Source of the DNA: Lacipirellula parvula
Lineage (GTDB): Bacteria > Planctomycetota > Planctomycetia > Pirellulales > Lacipirellulaceae
Length of the DNA stretch: 64,000 nucleotides
Direction of reading: 5' to 3'
Assembly: GCF_009177095.1 (NCBI RefSeq)
Contig: NZ_AP021861.1
Span: 1,674,001 to 1,738,000, forward strand
Shown: in pieces, positions 16,741 to 24,748 of the stretch
How the letters are laid out: each line of letters begins with the position of its first letter
How positions within the stretch are numbered: the first letter of the stretch is position 1
Notes under the pieces: model-generated
What the model was told of the DNA's origin: nothing
Databases searched by the model: none
The model's input: the letters and a program-made list of their open reading frames with translations, nothing else
Made by a program: the position numbers and the translations under genes

Positions 16741-17859
16741 TCAGGTCGTGCGCGATTGTTTTAGCAGCGCGGTCACGGCGGCGGGAAGTCCGCCTTTCTG
16801 TGCGGCGAGCGTCAGTTGGCGTTCGGCCCAGCTGGGGCCGGCGGCGAGTTGGCGGCAGCGTTCTAAATGCTCGCGGCAGCCGAGGTCTTCGGCGGTGGGC
16901 GATAGGCGTTCGACTAAGTTGTCGACAATCTGCGGCAGCGTGTGGGCCGTGTAGGTGTGGGAGTCGACGAGTTGCGCTTTGTTGCCGTAGCGGGCGGCCC
17001 GCCACTTGTTCTGCGCGACGAGCATGGGGTGGCAGTCGTGTTGGTAGGCGCCATGGTCGATTTCGTCGGAGAGCGCCTTCACTAAGCACTGCATCAGGGC
17101 GGCTAACGACAGCACGTCGCTGAGGTTGCCCGGCATGTCGCACATGCGGATTTCGACGGTGCCGAAGTTGTGGTGGGGGCGGACGTCCCACCAGAGTTCC
17201 CGGATCGTGTTGATGAAGCCGGTGCCGACCATGTGGTTCACCAGCCAGACGTATTCGCTCCAGTTGCGCATCAGCGGCGGGAGGCCGGCGGTGGGGAGGC
17301 CTTCCATCACCTTCGAGCGGTAGGAGTGAAGGCCGGTCGCTTCGCCTTCCCAGAACGGGCTGCTGCTGGAGAGGGCGAGCAGCGTCGGCAGGTGTCGCAT
17401 GATGCGGTCGCAGATCATTACCGCTTTGTCGCCGCTGTCGACGCCGACGTGAACGTGCAGGCCGAAGGTCATCATCCGGCGGGCGAGGACTTGCAGCAGG
17501 TCGACGAGTTTCAGGTAGCGCTCGTCGGGCGTGACTTGTTGCTCGTCGCAGCGGGCGAAGGGGTGGACGCCGCCCCACCAGAGGCCGAGGCCGAGCGCGT
17601 CGGCGGCCGCTTCGACGACGCCGAGCCGGCCGCGGAGATCGCGTTCGGCTTCGCCGATCGATTGGCAGACGTCGGTGTTGATCTCGACGACCGACTGAAT
17701 GATCTCAGGCTTGAAGCGATTGCCGCCGCGGTCGGGGAGGCGCTCGACGAGCTGGTTGAAGGAGTTCGAGAGGTTGGATGTTTGGAGATCGACGAGGCCG
17801 AGTTCGAGCTCGATGCCGAGGGAAGGGTGGCGGTTGGGGGTGAACTCGATGGGGGGCAT
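16741..17859 (-). CDS. YbdK-type carboxylate-amine ligase (glutamate-cysteine ligase 2 family)
   Basis: 372 residues, GCS2 family. ATP-grasp-like gamma-glutamylcysteine-ligase fold motifs: SLGIELELGLVD (Mg/ATP Glu ladder), EIIQSVVEINTDVC, GLHVHVGVDSGDKA, HHNFGTVEIRMCDMPG and RAARYGNKAQLVDS. Family members show weak glutamate-cysteine ligase activity; the true substrate is usually unknown. It sits 95 bases downstream of an M20 amidohydrolase on the same strand, the gap being filled by a GGTTCAG heptamer inverted repeat, so the two may form an operon. Confidence 0.85.
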   Translation of the reverse strand: MPPIEFTPNRHPSLGIELELGLVDLQTSNLSNSFNQLVERLPDRGGNRFKPEIIQSVVEINTDVCQSIGEAERDLRGRLGVVEAAADALGLGLWWGGVHPFARCDEQQVTPDERYLKLVDLLQVLARRMMTFGLHVHVGVDSGDKAVMICDRIMRHLPTLLALSSSSPFWEGEATGLHSYRSKVMEGLPTAGLPPLMRNWSEYVWLVNHMVGTGFINTIRELWWDVRPHHNFGTVEIRMCDMPGNLSDVLSLAALMQCLVKALSDEIDHGAYQHDCHPMLVAQNKWRAARYGNKAQLVDSHTYTAHTLPQIVDNLVERLSPTAEDLGCREHLERCRQLAAGPSWAERQLTLAAQKGGLPAAVTALLKQSRTT

Positions 17860-17867
17860 ACGCAGAG

Positions 17868-17934
17868 GGTTCAGGTGTTGGGGTTCAGGGTTCAGGAGGG
17901 AGAAGGGTTTTTGCTGAACCCTGAACCCTTAACC
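17868..17934. repeat. Heptamer inverted repeat, word GGTTCAG (copy 1)
   Basis: GGTTCAG at 17868, 17882 and 17889, with a diverged unit at 17875, all in 7-base register. The right arm has CTGAACC at 17914 and 17921 and CTTAACC at 17928. The arms are reverse complements with an 18-base loop. It ends 9 bases before the ybdK-like start codon. The same word is used at 54905-54977. Confidence 0.92.
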
Positions 17935-17954
17935 CTAATGGCTACTGATGCAAC

Positions 17955-19160
17955 TTATGCGCCGGCTGCAGGTTCGCAGGCGAGGATCACGGCTCTGGCT
18001 AGAATCTTCACTCCAAGTGGCAGGGCGGCTTCGTTCACGTTGAAGGTGGGCGTGTGGAGCGGGCGTATGACGCCGTCGCCGGCGGCGATGCCGAGGCGGA
18101 ACATGGCGCCCGGGACGTGGTCGAGGTAGCAGGCGAAATCTTCGCCCCCCATGCTCGGGCGGGGGATGACGCGGGCGATGACGCCGGGGGTGGTTTCGGC
18201 GGCTTCTTCGAGGATGCGGTTGGCGGCTGCGTCGTTGCGAACCGACGGGATGCCGCCGTCGACGCGGACTTCGATTTGCGTCGCGGTGATCTCTTCGACG
18301 CCGCGGGCGATCTGATGAATCTGCTCGATCGTCTGGGCGAGGACGGCGTCGTCGAGCGTGCGGAGCGTGCCGTCAAGTTCGACCTCTTCAGGAATGACGT
18401 TAGCGTTCTGCCCGCCGGCGATGCGGCCGAAGCTGAGCACGACCGAGTCGAAGCTGTCGGTGGTGCGGGGGATGAACTGGTAGAGGCTGCTGACGAGCTG
18501 CGCGGCGGCGGCGATTGGGTCGCGCGATTCGTGCGGACGGGCGCCATGGCCGCCGCGGCCGCGGACGATGATCGTGACGTCGTTGCAGTTGGCGGTGAAC
18601 GGGCCAACGCAGAGGCCGATCTCGCCGGTGGGGCGGGGCGGATCGACGTGGAGGGCGAAGATCGAGCTGACGCCGTCGAGGGCGCCGGCGGCGATCAGGC
18701 TGCGCGCGCCGGCGGCGGTTTCTTCGGCGGGCTGCAGGATGGCCCGCCAGCGGAGGGGCCAAGGGGCTGCGCCGCTGGCTTCGAGCTTGTGAAGTGCGAG
18801 GGCGACGTGCGTGGCGATGGCGGCGTGGGCGTCGTGGCCGCAAGCGTGCATCACGCCTTCGCGAGTGCTGCGGTAGGGGACGTCGTTCGCTTCGTGGATG
18901 AGGAGGGCGTCGATGTCGCCGCGGAAGGCGATGCGCGGCAGGCCGGGCGCGGCGGAGCGGTTGTCGGCGAGGACGCCGCAGCCGTCGGGGCCCATGCGGA
19001 GGGCGAGGCCGGGTTGGTCGAGCGCCTGGTAGAGGGCGAGGCTGGTTTGGAGCTCGGCGCCGCTCGGTTCGGGGTTCGCGTGGAGGCGGCGGCGCAGGGC
19101 GACGAGGTCGGGCGTCGCGTCGGCGACGATGGCGTCGAGGGTTTGTTGCCAAGCGGGCAT
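17955..19160 (-). CDS. M20D family amidohydrolase (hippurate/N-acyl amino acid hydrolase type)
   Basis: About 401 residues from ATG 19160 (MPAWQQTLDAIVADATPDLVALRRRLHANPEPS). The longer frame to 19238 crosses a hairpin and adds non-family residues. M20D metal site: Cys/His in HACGHDAHAAI, Glu pair in LQPAEETAAGA, HVDPPRPTGEIG and the C-terminal His region GGEDFACYL. The lead-in FRGDIDALLI replaces the common RADMDALP. It probably removes acyl or benzoyl groups from amino acids; the exact substrate is unpredictable. Upstream gene of a possible pair with the YbdK-type ligase. Confidence 0.88.
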   Translation of the reverse strand: MPAWQQTLDAIVADATPDLVALRRRLHANPEPSGAELQTSLALYQALDQPGLALRMGPDGCGVLADNRSAAPGLPRIAFRGDIDALLIHEANDVPYRSTREGVMHACGHDAHAAIATHVALALHKLEASGAAPWPLRWRAILQPAEETAAGARSLIAAGALDGVSSIFALHVDPPRPTGEIGLCVGPFTANCNDVTIIVRGRGGHGARPHESRDPIAAAAQLVSSLYQFIPRTTDSFDSVVLSFGRIAGGQNANVIPEEVELDGTLRTLDDAVLAQTIEQIHQIARGVEEITATQIEVRVDGGIPSVRNDAAANRILEEAAETTPGVIARVIPRPSMGGEDFACYLDHVPGAMFRLGIAAGDGVIRPLHTPTFNVNEAALPLGVKILARAVILACEPAAGA

Positions 19161-19267
19161 TGGGGCGGAAGACCCCTCCCATAAAGGGAGGGGCTCGCTG
19201 GGGTACGTTGCGGCGTTGTTGCCGCAAGTATACCCCATTCAATGCGCGCGGCACTGCGGGCCGTTGT

Positions 19268-19305
19268 GGCGTGGTGCGCGACCCCCGGGCGGAGCCCGGG
19301 GCTAG
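19268..19305. repeat. CCCGGG hairpin repeat, half copy
   Basis: A 38-base segment identical to 21012-21049, with the strong stem CCCCCGGGC / GCCCGGGG. Its CTAG end supplies the stop codon of mqnD, so coding sequence and hairpin overlap. Confidence 0.85.
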
Positions 19306-20165
19306 ACGAACACCGGCGTGACCAGCTTCGGCAGGACGCCGCGTTCGTAGCCCATCGCCAGGAACTGCGTCACGGCGTCGCGGCCGCGGGCGCCGAAGTC
19401 GAGCGTCCAGTCGTTCACGTACATGCCGACGAACTTGTCGGCCTGGCTGCGGTCGAGGTCGCGGCCGTATTGCAGGGCATGCTCAAGGGCGGCTTCGCGA
19501 TGGTCGAGGCCGTACTTGATGCTCTCGTACAGTAGCCGCTGAACTTCTAGCGTCGCTTCGGGGCCGAGGTCCTTGCGGATCGCGTTGGCGCCGAGCGGGA
19601 GCGGCAGGCCGGTGAGTTCCATCCACCAGACGCCGAGGTCGACGATCAGCTTCAGGTTGCTTTGGCCGTAGGTGAGCTGGCCTTCGTGGATGATCAGGCC
19701 GGCGTCGATTTTCTTGCCGTTGTACTCGCCGCGGTTGACGACCTCGATGATTTCATCGAAGGGGACGACCACATGGTCGAAATCCCGATCGAGGCAGAGC
19801 CGCAGGGCGAGGAAGGCGCTGGTGAGCGTGCCGGGGACGGCGATCGTCTGCGTGCGGAGATCGTCGATCGTGCAAAGCTCTTTGGCGATGACCATCGGGC
19901 CGTAGCCGTCGCCCATGCTCGCGCCGCAGGAGCAGAGGTCGTACTTGTCGTGCAGGAACGCGTAGGCGTGGATGCTGACGGCGGTCAGCTCAAGTTCGCC
20001 CTGGAACGCACGACGGTTGAGGGTCTCGATGTCGACCAGCTCGTGCGTGAATTGGTATTTGCCGGTGTCGATGCAGTCGTTCGCCAAGGCGTGGAACATG
20101 AAGGCGTCATCGGGATCGGGGCTATGACCGACGCGGATGAGCTGCTTGGCTTGGGTAGCGGACAC
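19302..20165 (-). CDS. mqnD: 1,4-dihydroxy-6-naphthoate synthase (futalosine menaquinone pathway)
   Basis: 287 residues. Converts cyclic dehypoxanthinylfutalosine to 1,4-dihydroxy-6-naphthoate, a menaquinone precursor. It has a periplasmic-binding-protein type II fold. Family motifs: RVGHSPDPDDAFMFHAL at the N-terminus, ELTAVSIHAYAFL, YGPMVIAKE, VPGTLTSAFLALRL, DAGLIIHEGQLTYG and LGVWWMELTGLPLPLGANAI. The start GTG 20165 (VSATQAKQLIRVGHS) matches family length; the open frame to 20348 includes repeat DNA. No other mqn gene is in the window. Menaquinone would be the electron acceptor of the complex I encoded at 51-64 kb. Confidence 0.92.
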   Translation of the reverse strand: MSATQAKQLIRVGHSPDPDDAFMFHALANDCIDTGKYQFTHELVDIETLNRRAFQGELELTAVSIHAYAFLHDKYDLCSCGASMGDGYGPMVIAKELCTIDDLRTQTIAVPGTLTSAFLALRLCLDRDFDHVVVPFDEIIEVVNRGEYNGKKIDAGLIIHEGQLTYGQSNLKLIVDLGVWWMELTGLPLPLGANAIRKDLGPEATLEVQRLLYESIKYGLDHREAALEHALQYGRDLDRSQADKFVGMYVNDWTLDFGARGRDAVTQFLAMGYERGVLPKLVTPVFV

Positions 20166-20287
20166 GACGGACCTCGGCAGTGGCGGGCTGTTTGGCGGGT
20201 TGGGTAAGCAGCCCATCCTACCGATTTCGGCCGGGGCGGCGAAGGGGGCGAGTAGCCGCGGCTCAACGAGTCGCCGGAGCCGAGATA

Positions 20288-20371
20288 AATGGGGAATGCT
20301 GAATGGGGAATGGGGGAAGACGCGACTGCTTCCTAGCGCTTCCGCCATTCAGCATTCCACATTCCCCATTG
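20288..20371. repeat. Heptamer inverted repeat, word AATGGGG
   Basis: Left arm in 7-base register: AATGGGG at 20288, AATGCTG at 20295, AATGGGG at 20302 and 20309. Right arm: GCCATTC 20344, AGCATTC 20351, CACATTC 20358, CCCATTG 20365. Even the variant AATGCTG has its partner AGCATT in the other arm. It lies between fliS and mqnD. Confidence 0.92.
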
Positions 20372-20383
20372 ATTTTTGTGACG

Positions 20384-20411
20384 CTCCGGCCGGTCGTTGA
20401 CCGGCGGCTAC
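20384..20411. repeat. GCTCCGG-GGTCGTTGACC hairpin, half copy
   Basis: Reads CTCCGGCCGGTCGTTGACCGGC and resembles the right arm of the inverted repeat at 51144-51233. It lies just downstream of the fliS stop and may end that transcript. Confidence 0.55.
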
Positions 20412-20416
20412 TGCGA

Positions 20417-20866
20417 TTAGCCCTGCAGTGAGAGGCCGGCGGATTCGTAGTGGGCGCCGGCGAGCGGGGCGATCGGCGTCGAAGGGGCTTCGGACTTCAG
20501 CTTTTCGCAGGCTTGCTTCCAGGTCTCGCGCTCGAATTCGAGCAGGTGGAGAGCCGCAGCGAGCGGGGCGGCGTCGTGGTTGAGCTGAGCCAGGGCGAGC
20601 TGCCGGAAGGCGAAGGCGTACTCGTCGGCCAGGCGGCGCGAAAGCTCCGAAGACATATCGAGGCCCTGCACGAGCGCTTCGACGATGTCGTTCGTGCGGG
20701 TGAGAAAGTTGTCGCACTCGAGGCGTTGCTCGGCGACGTTCCAGAGGAGTTCCGCCTGCCGGCCGAAGCGAATGGCGCCATCGAGCAGCATGAGTTGCAA
20801 CTCAGGCTGCGAGGCGGTGAGAACGCGACCGTCGAGATAGCGGGCGTTGGCGCTGGCGTACGTCAA
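20417..20866 (-). CDS. fliS: Flagellar export chaperone FliS
   Basis: 149-residue four-helix chaperone that keeps flagellin unpolymerised before export. The family lead-in is visible: YLDGRVLTASQPELQLMLLDGAIRFGRQAELL corresponds to the V-TASPxxLxxMLYxGAIRF pattern. Helices continue with DNFLTRTNDIVEALVQGLDMSSELSRRLADEYAFAFRQL. It lies directly downstream of fliD, the usual order. A Gly/Ser/Pro tail of about 20 residues is extra to the family core. Confidence 0.88.
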   Translation of the reverse strand: MTYASANARYLDGRVLTASQPELQLMLLDGAIRFGRQAELLWNVAEQRLECDNFLTRTNDIVEALVQGLDMSSELSRRLADEYAFAFRQLALAQLNHDAAPLAAALHLLEFERETWKQACEKLKSEAPSTPIAPLAGAHYESAGLSLQG

Positions 20867-20954
20867 AATTCCGTCCCCCTCGGATGATTTGGCTGGCGAG
20901 TTACTTTATCGGCATGGAGGGCAGGGCGGCGGTAGTTTGATCGTCGGCGTTGCG

Positions 20955-21050
20955 TGCTAGCCCCGGGCTCTGCCCGGGGGGGGTAGCGGTGATGGCGCTG
21001 CCGGTCGTCGCGGCGTGGTGCGCGACCCCCGGGCGGAGCCCGGGGCTAGG
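20955..21050. repeat. CCCGGG double-hairpin repeat, full copy 1
   Basis: Two hairpins: CTAGCCCCGGGCTCTGCCCGGGG and GCGACCCCCGGGCGGAGCC plus CGGGGCTAG, about 50 bases apart. The outer CTAG ends also pair, so the whole 96 bases form one large inverted repeat. It lies between fliD and fliS. Relatives lie at 19268, 41106 and 46412. Confidence 0.85.
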
Positions 21051-21052
21051 AG

Positions 21053-24000
21053 TTACGCACCGGTGTAGGGCGCCAGCGGTTTCAGGTCGGCGAGGGCGGA
21101 CTGGCTTTGCTGCAGTTTCGAGATCACGAGCTCAAGTTGGTAGAACTGGTTCGTCAGACGTTCTTCTTGCGAAGATAGCTGGGTCGTCCACTGATCGAGC
21201 CGCAACTCGTTCGACGCGATCGTCGCTTGTAGCGCCTCGCTGCTGGAAGCCATGAGCGAATGTTCGTCGCCGGCCAAACCGTCGACGACTTTTGAGATCT
21301 TCATCGCGACGCCGGATTGGGCGTTTGAAAGGAATTGCTCAACGCCGCCCGGATCGTTGGCGAACGCTGACTTCAGTTTCGTTTTGTTGACGGCAAGCTG
21401 GCCGTCGGCGTCGACGCTGATGCCGATTTGCTCGAGCGACTGGAAGTTGCCGAGGCCGGCGTAGCGATCGGTAAGCGCTCGCGACAGCCGGGTGTCGATT
21501 TGCAGCGCTTCGTTCGTGCCGAACAGCAGGCCGGTGGTGAGGGCGTCCGGGTCGAACGAGGTGAGCTTGTCGAGGTCGTCGCGGAGCGAGTTGTAGGCTT
21601 TGACGAACTCGTCGACGGAAGTGAGCAGCGTTTCGTCCGTTTGCGCTACGCCGACGGTGATCGGCGTATCGCTCGCCCCGCCGACGGTGAGATTCAGGCC
21701 CGGAATGGCGCCGTTGAAGACGTTGGTTTGGGAACTCACCAGCACGCCGCCGCCAGGGGTGCTGCTGTTGCCGTACAGGATGACCGCGTCTTGGGCCTTC
21801 GCGGTTTCGGTGAAGTTCATCGCCGAGGTGCCGGAGTCGATCAGCAATTGGTTCGCCGAGCCGGGGGCGTTGACCGACAGGCTGAGGCGGTAGCCGGTGC
21901 CGTCGTAGACCGTCGAGGCGGTGACGCCGGCTTTGAGATCGTTGATCTTCGCGGCGAGGGCCGACAGGCCAGTTTGGGTGCCGGTGGAGGCGGTGAAGGC
22001 GCCGGCGCCATTGATGATTTTTTTCCCGCCGATGAGCGTCGATTCGCCGAGGATTTTGAGGTCCTTTGCGGCGGTGCCGTTGCCGACCTCTTCGACCTTG
22101 AGCTTCGCCGAGCCCGTGCCGGCGTCTTCGAGCTCGATGCCGGTCTTCGCCGAGTTGAGCCGGGCGACGACCTTCGTGCCAGTCGCCTCGGCCTTGGCGT
22201 TGATCGCGTCGATCACCTGGCCGACGGTGGTGATGCCGGAGTCGGCGCCGTTGAGGTCGAGAACCAGCGACTTGCCGTTCGAATCGGTGATGCGAATGTC
22301 GCCGTCGCCGATGCCCTTGCCGCCGTTGAGCGACGACAGGGGGACCGCAGCGCTGGAGCTTTGCAGGTTGGAAAGGTCGATCGTGTGCGAGTTCGTGCCG
22401 TCGATGACCTGCCGTTCCGTGCCGTTGACGTCTTGTTTTGTGCTGGCGCGGGTGAGGTTGAGCGACTTGGCGATGTCGCCGCTGAGGTCGGTGACGCCGA
22501 GCGTGCCCGAGCCGCCGACGACGTCGACGAGGACGATGCCGTCGCCGGCGTCGTTGATGCGGGCTTCGACGCCGTTGGTGAGCTGGTTGATCGAGTCGAT
22601 GACGTCGCCGACGGTCTTGGGCTCAAGGCCCGACGACTTCATGTTCGCAGTGCGGGCGGCGCCGTTGGAGTCGGTGACGCGGACCTCGCCGAAGACGACC
22701 CCCTTGCCGCCGTTGAGCGAGGAGAGGAGCGTCGCTTCGCTCAGCGTTTGGCGCTTGAGGGCGCCGGAGTTTTTGGCGCCGCCGGCTTGATTCGCGGCGA
22801 GGCCGAGCTTGTCGGCGGTGTTCGTGGCGTCGCCGTTGGCGATGAGCAGATTGCCGCCGCCGTTGGAGTTGTCGGTGATCACCAAACCGTTGCGCGCGGA
22901 GTTGATCGAAGCGGTGACGTTGGGCGACGCGGCGTTGACGGCCGAGATGACGTCGCTAAGCGTTTCGGCGCCGGCGAGATTGACGGAGCCAGTCACTCCC
23001 GCGCGATCGGTGATCTGCAGCGTGCCGAGCGTGCCGACTCCCTGGCCGCCGTTGAGGCTGCTGAGGAGCGAATCGCGGAGACCGCTGAGGACTCGTTTGC
23101 CGGTGATCGAGGAGCCGCTGGTCGTGGTGGCGATGCCGAGATCGTCGGCGGCGGTGCCGGTGACGCCGTTTTCAACCTTGAAGTCGCTCGACCCCGAGGT
23201 GAGGTCGGTGAGTTCCAGCCGATTGCCGTCGCTGGAAATGGCGGCGGTCAGTTTGCCGGCGCCGGCCGTGTTGATTTGTTCGAGGACTTTGCCGAGGGTG
23301 TCGGCGTCGTGGAGGTCGATGCCGAGCGACGAGCCGTCGGAGAGCGACACGTCAATGTCGACGATGCCTTGCTTGCTTACGGTGACGCCGTTGCCGTCGT
23401 TGAGCGTCGAGAGCTTCGTCCCCGCGTGGAGCCGGAGGATGTCGGCGCCGGTGGCGGTGTTCGCGGCGACGTTCACGCCGCCGAGGCCGAGACTCGCGGC
23501 GGTCGTACCGCCAGCGACTTCGGCGACGGTCAGCGAACCGCTGCCGCCGGAGCTATCGGTGAGCACGAACGAGTCGCCGCTGACCGAGGCGTTGACGCCG
23601 ACGTCGGTGTTGTTGTTGATCGCCGCGACGACGTCGTCGACGGTGCGGGCGAAGCTGAGGTCGATCACCGCGGCGCTGCCGCTGCGATCGGTGATGCGGA
23701 TCTTGCCGCGTTGCAAGCCGGCGCCTTCGTTGATCTGGTCGAGCGAGATGCCCTGGTCGAGGAAGCCGCCGAAGCCAAACGAAAACGTGCCGCTGCCGAG
23801 ATTGGCCGAGGCGCCTTCGAAGACCTGACTGACGACTTGCTGCGCCGAGGCGGACTGCACCGGGCGGATTTGGAACGAGCCGATCGAAGGCGTCGAGCCG
23901 GTGGCGATGGCGACCTTGAGCAGGCTTTCGTTGCTGGAAGTGGCGGTGCGGGTCGAGTAGACGCTGCTCGTCTTGAGCTTGTTGGCGGTGAACTGAAAGC

Positions 24001-24169
24001 TGAGCAGCTTCGAGCCGAGCGTGTCGTAGGCGATCTGCTCTTGTTTCAGGCTTTCGTTGCGCGCCGTCAGGATGTCTTTGGGGCGCGCGGCGACCGCCAT
24101 CAATTGCTTGACGGTGTCCTGGATGTTCAGCCCGGTGACCAAACCGACGCTGGAGGAGATTTTTCCCAT
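21053..24169 (-). CDS. fliD: Flagellar filament cap protein FliD, enlarged
   Basis: 1038 residues, about twice the usual 450-650. The N-terminal FliD domain starts MGKISSSVGLVTGLNIQDTVKQLMAV with a coiled region to about 70. The C-terminal domain contains AFANDPGGVEQFLSN and a coiled coil ending LVISKLQQSQSALADL. The middle is built of about five flagellin-hook-IN (PF07196-type) repeats of roughly 95-110 residues, each shaped like LSSLNGGxGV - I.ITDxxG - TVGDVIDxIN - V.A.I - LxLTDxxGGSG - A-LGL. The cap sits at the filament tip and folds flagellin. Three of the five repeats start with the same LSSLNGG box. Confidence 0.92.
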   Translation of the reverse strand: MGKISSSVGLVTGLNIQDTVKQLMAVAARPKDILTARNESLKQEQIAYDTLGSKLLSFQFTANKLKTSSVYSTRTATSSNESLLKVAIATGSTPSIGSFQIRPVQSASAQQVVSQVFEGASANLGSGTFSFGFGGFLDQGISLDQINEGAGLQRGKIRITDRSGSAAVIDLSFARTVDDVVAAINNNTDVGVNASVSGDSFVLTDSSGGSGSLTVAEVAGGTTAASLGLGGVNVAANTATGADILRLHAGTKLSTLNDGNGVTVSKQGIVDIDVSLSDGSSLGIDLHDADTLGKVLEQINTAGAGKLTAAISSDGNRLELTDLTSGSSDFKVENGVTGTAADDLGIATTTSGSSITGKRVLSGLRDSLLSSLNGGQGVGTLGTLQITDRAGVTGSVNLAGAETLSDVISAVNAASPNVTASINSARNGLVITDNSNGGGNLLIANGDATNTADKLGLAANQAGGAKNSGALKRQTLSEATLLSSLNGGKGVVFGEVRVTDSNGAARTANMKSSGLEPKTVGDVIDSINQLTNGVEARINDAGDGIVLVDVVGGSGTLGVTDLSGDIAKSLNLTRASTKQDVNGTERQVIDGTNSHTIDLSNLQSSSAAVPLSSLNGGKGIGDGDIRITDSNGKSLVLDLNGADSGITTVGQVIDAINAKAEATGTKVVARLNSAKTGIELEDAGTGSAKLKVEEVGNGTAAKDLKILGESTLIGGKKIINGAGAFTASTGTQTGLSALAAKINDLKAGVTASTVYDGTGYRLSLSVNAPGSANQLLIDSGTSAMNFTETAKAQDAVILYGNSSTPGGGVLVSSQTNVFNGAIPGLNLTVGGASDTPITVGVAQTDETLLTSVDEFVKAYNSLRDDLDKLTSFDPDALTTGLLFGTNEALQIDTRLSRALTDRYAGLGNFQSLEQIGISVDADGQLAVNKTKLKSAFANDPGGVEQFLSNAQSGVAMKISKVVDGLAGDEHSLMASSSEALQATIASNELRLDQWTTQLSSQEERLTNQFYQLELVISKLQQSQSALADLKPLAPYTGA

Positions 24170-24748
24170 ACGTTCAGACTTTCGATCGCAGCATCAAGGC
24201 GTCGAGTCGGCCGCGTGGAGTTCTCGCCACAGGCAAGCCTACGTCGCGGAGGAGCATTCGCCGAAGCCGGTCGTCGGGCGACGGCGTATCAGGAGTTATC
24301 GGCAGAGTTCCGCCAGATACTCCATGCTGTTAACCGCGGTGCTAGCATGCGAGTTCGTCCGGAGTCGGGAGCCCATTCAACGCTGCTTGTCGGAAAAACC
24401 GTCATGCGCTGCGTAGTCGGATGTTCTTGAGGCGCCGGCGGTGCGAGCGGGGGAGTTCCCTTGGGCTTTGTCGCGGAGGAGCACCGTCGCCGCTGCGGCG
24501 GTAATGGCGTTGCTTTCGCGCGGCGATATGCGCGCAGGCGATTGTGTGGGAGTTGTGAAGAAAGAGCTTTGATTGTCGCGTTGTCAAGATGCCGCGGCGC
24601 TGAAAGCGAGTACGTCGCGCGGCGCGACAATCGATGTCTGAATTGTTTGTTTACAACCAGGTGGGCATTGGTAGGATGATCGCCACGCCGCGCTCTGTCG
24701 GCGTTTGCTGAACATCAACTGAGATGAAATAGTCGAAAGGACTTCGCT
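24170..24748. other. 579-bp divergent intergenic region
   Basis: Separates fliD (minus) from the SBBP protein gene (plus). It holds a possible promoter at 24650-24677 and a ribosome binding site AAAGGA at 24736 for the plus-strand gene. No family-like open frame was seen; a frame at 24289-24630 (minus) has a compositionally random translation. No heptamer repeat is present. Confidence 0.55.
24650..24677 (+). promoter_or_regulatory. Possible sigma70-type promoter of the SBBP gene
   Basis: TTTACA at 24650 and TAGGAT at 24672 are separated by 16 bases and lie about 70 bases ahead of the start. Each box differs from consensus at one or two positions, in a locally AT-richer patch. Judged by eye only. 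Confidence 0.3.

Noticed and set aside
21428-24430. A 1000-codon open frame on the plus strand opposite fliD
   Set aside because: It is the antisense shadow of the repeat-rich fliD gene: Val/Gly/Ala/Asp/Arg-dominated, no domain, no start context.
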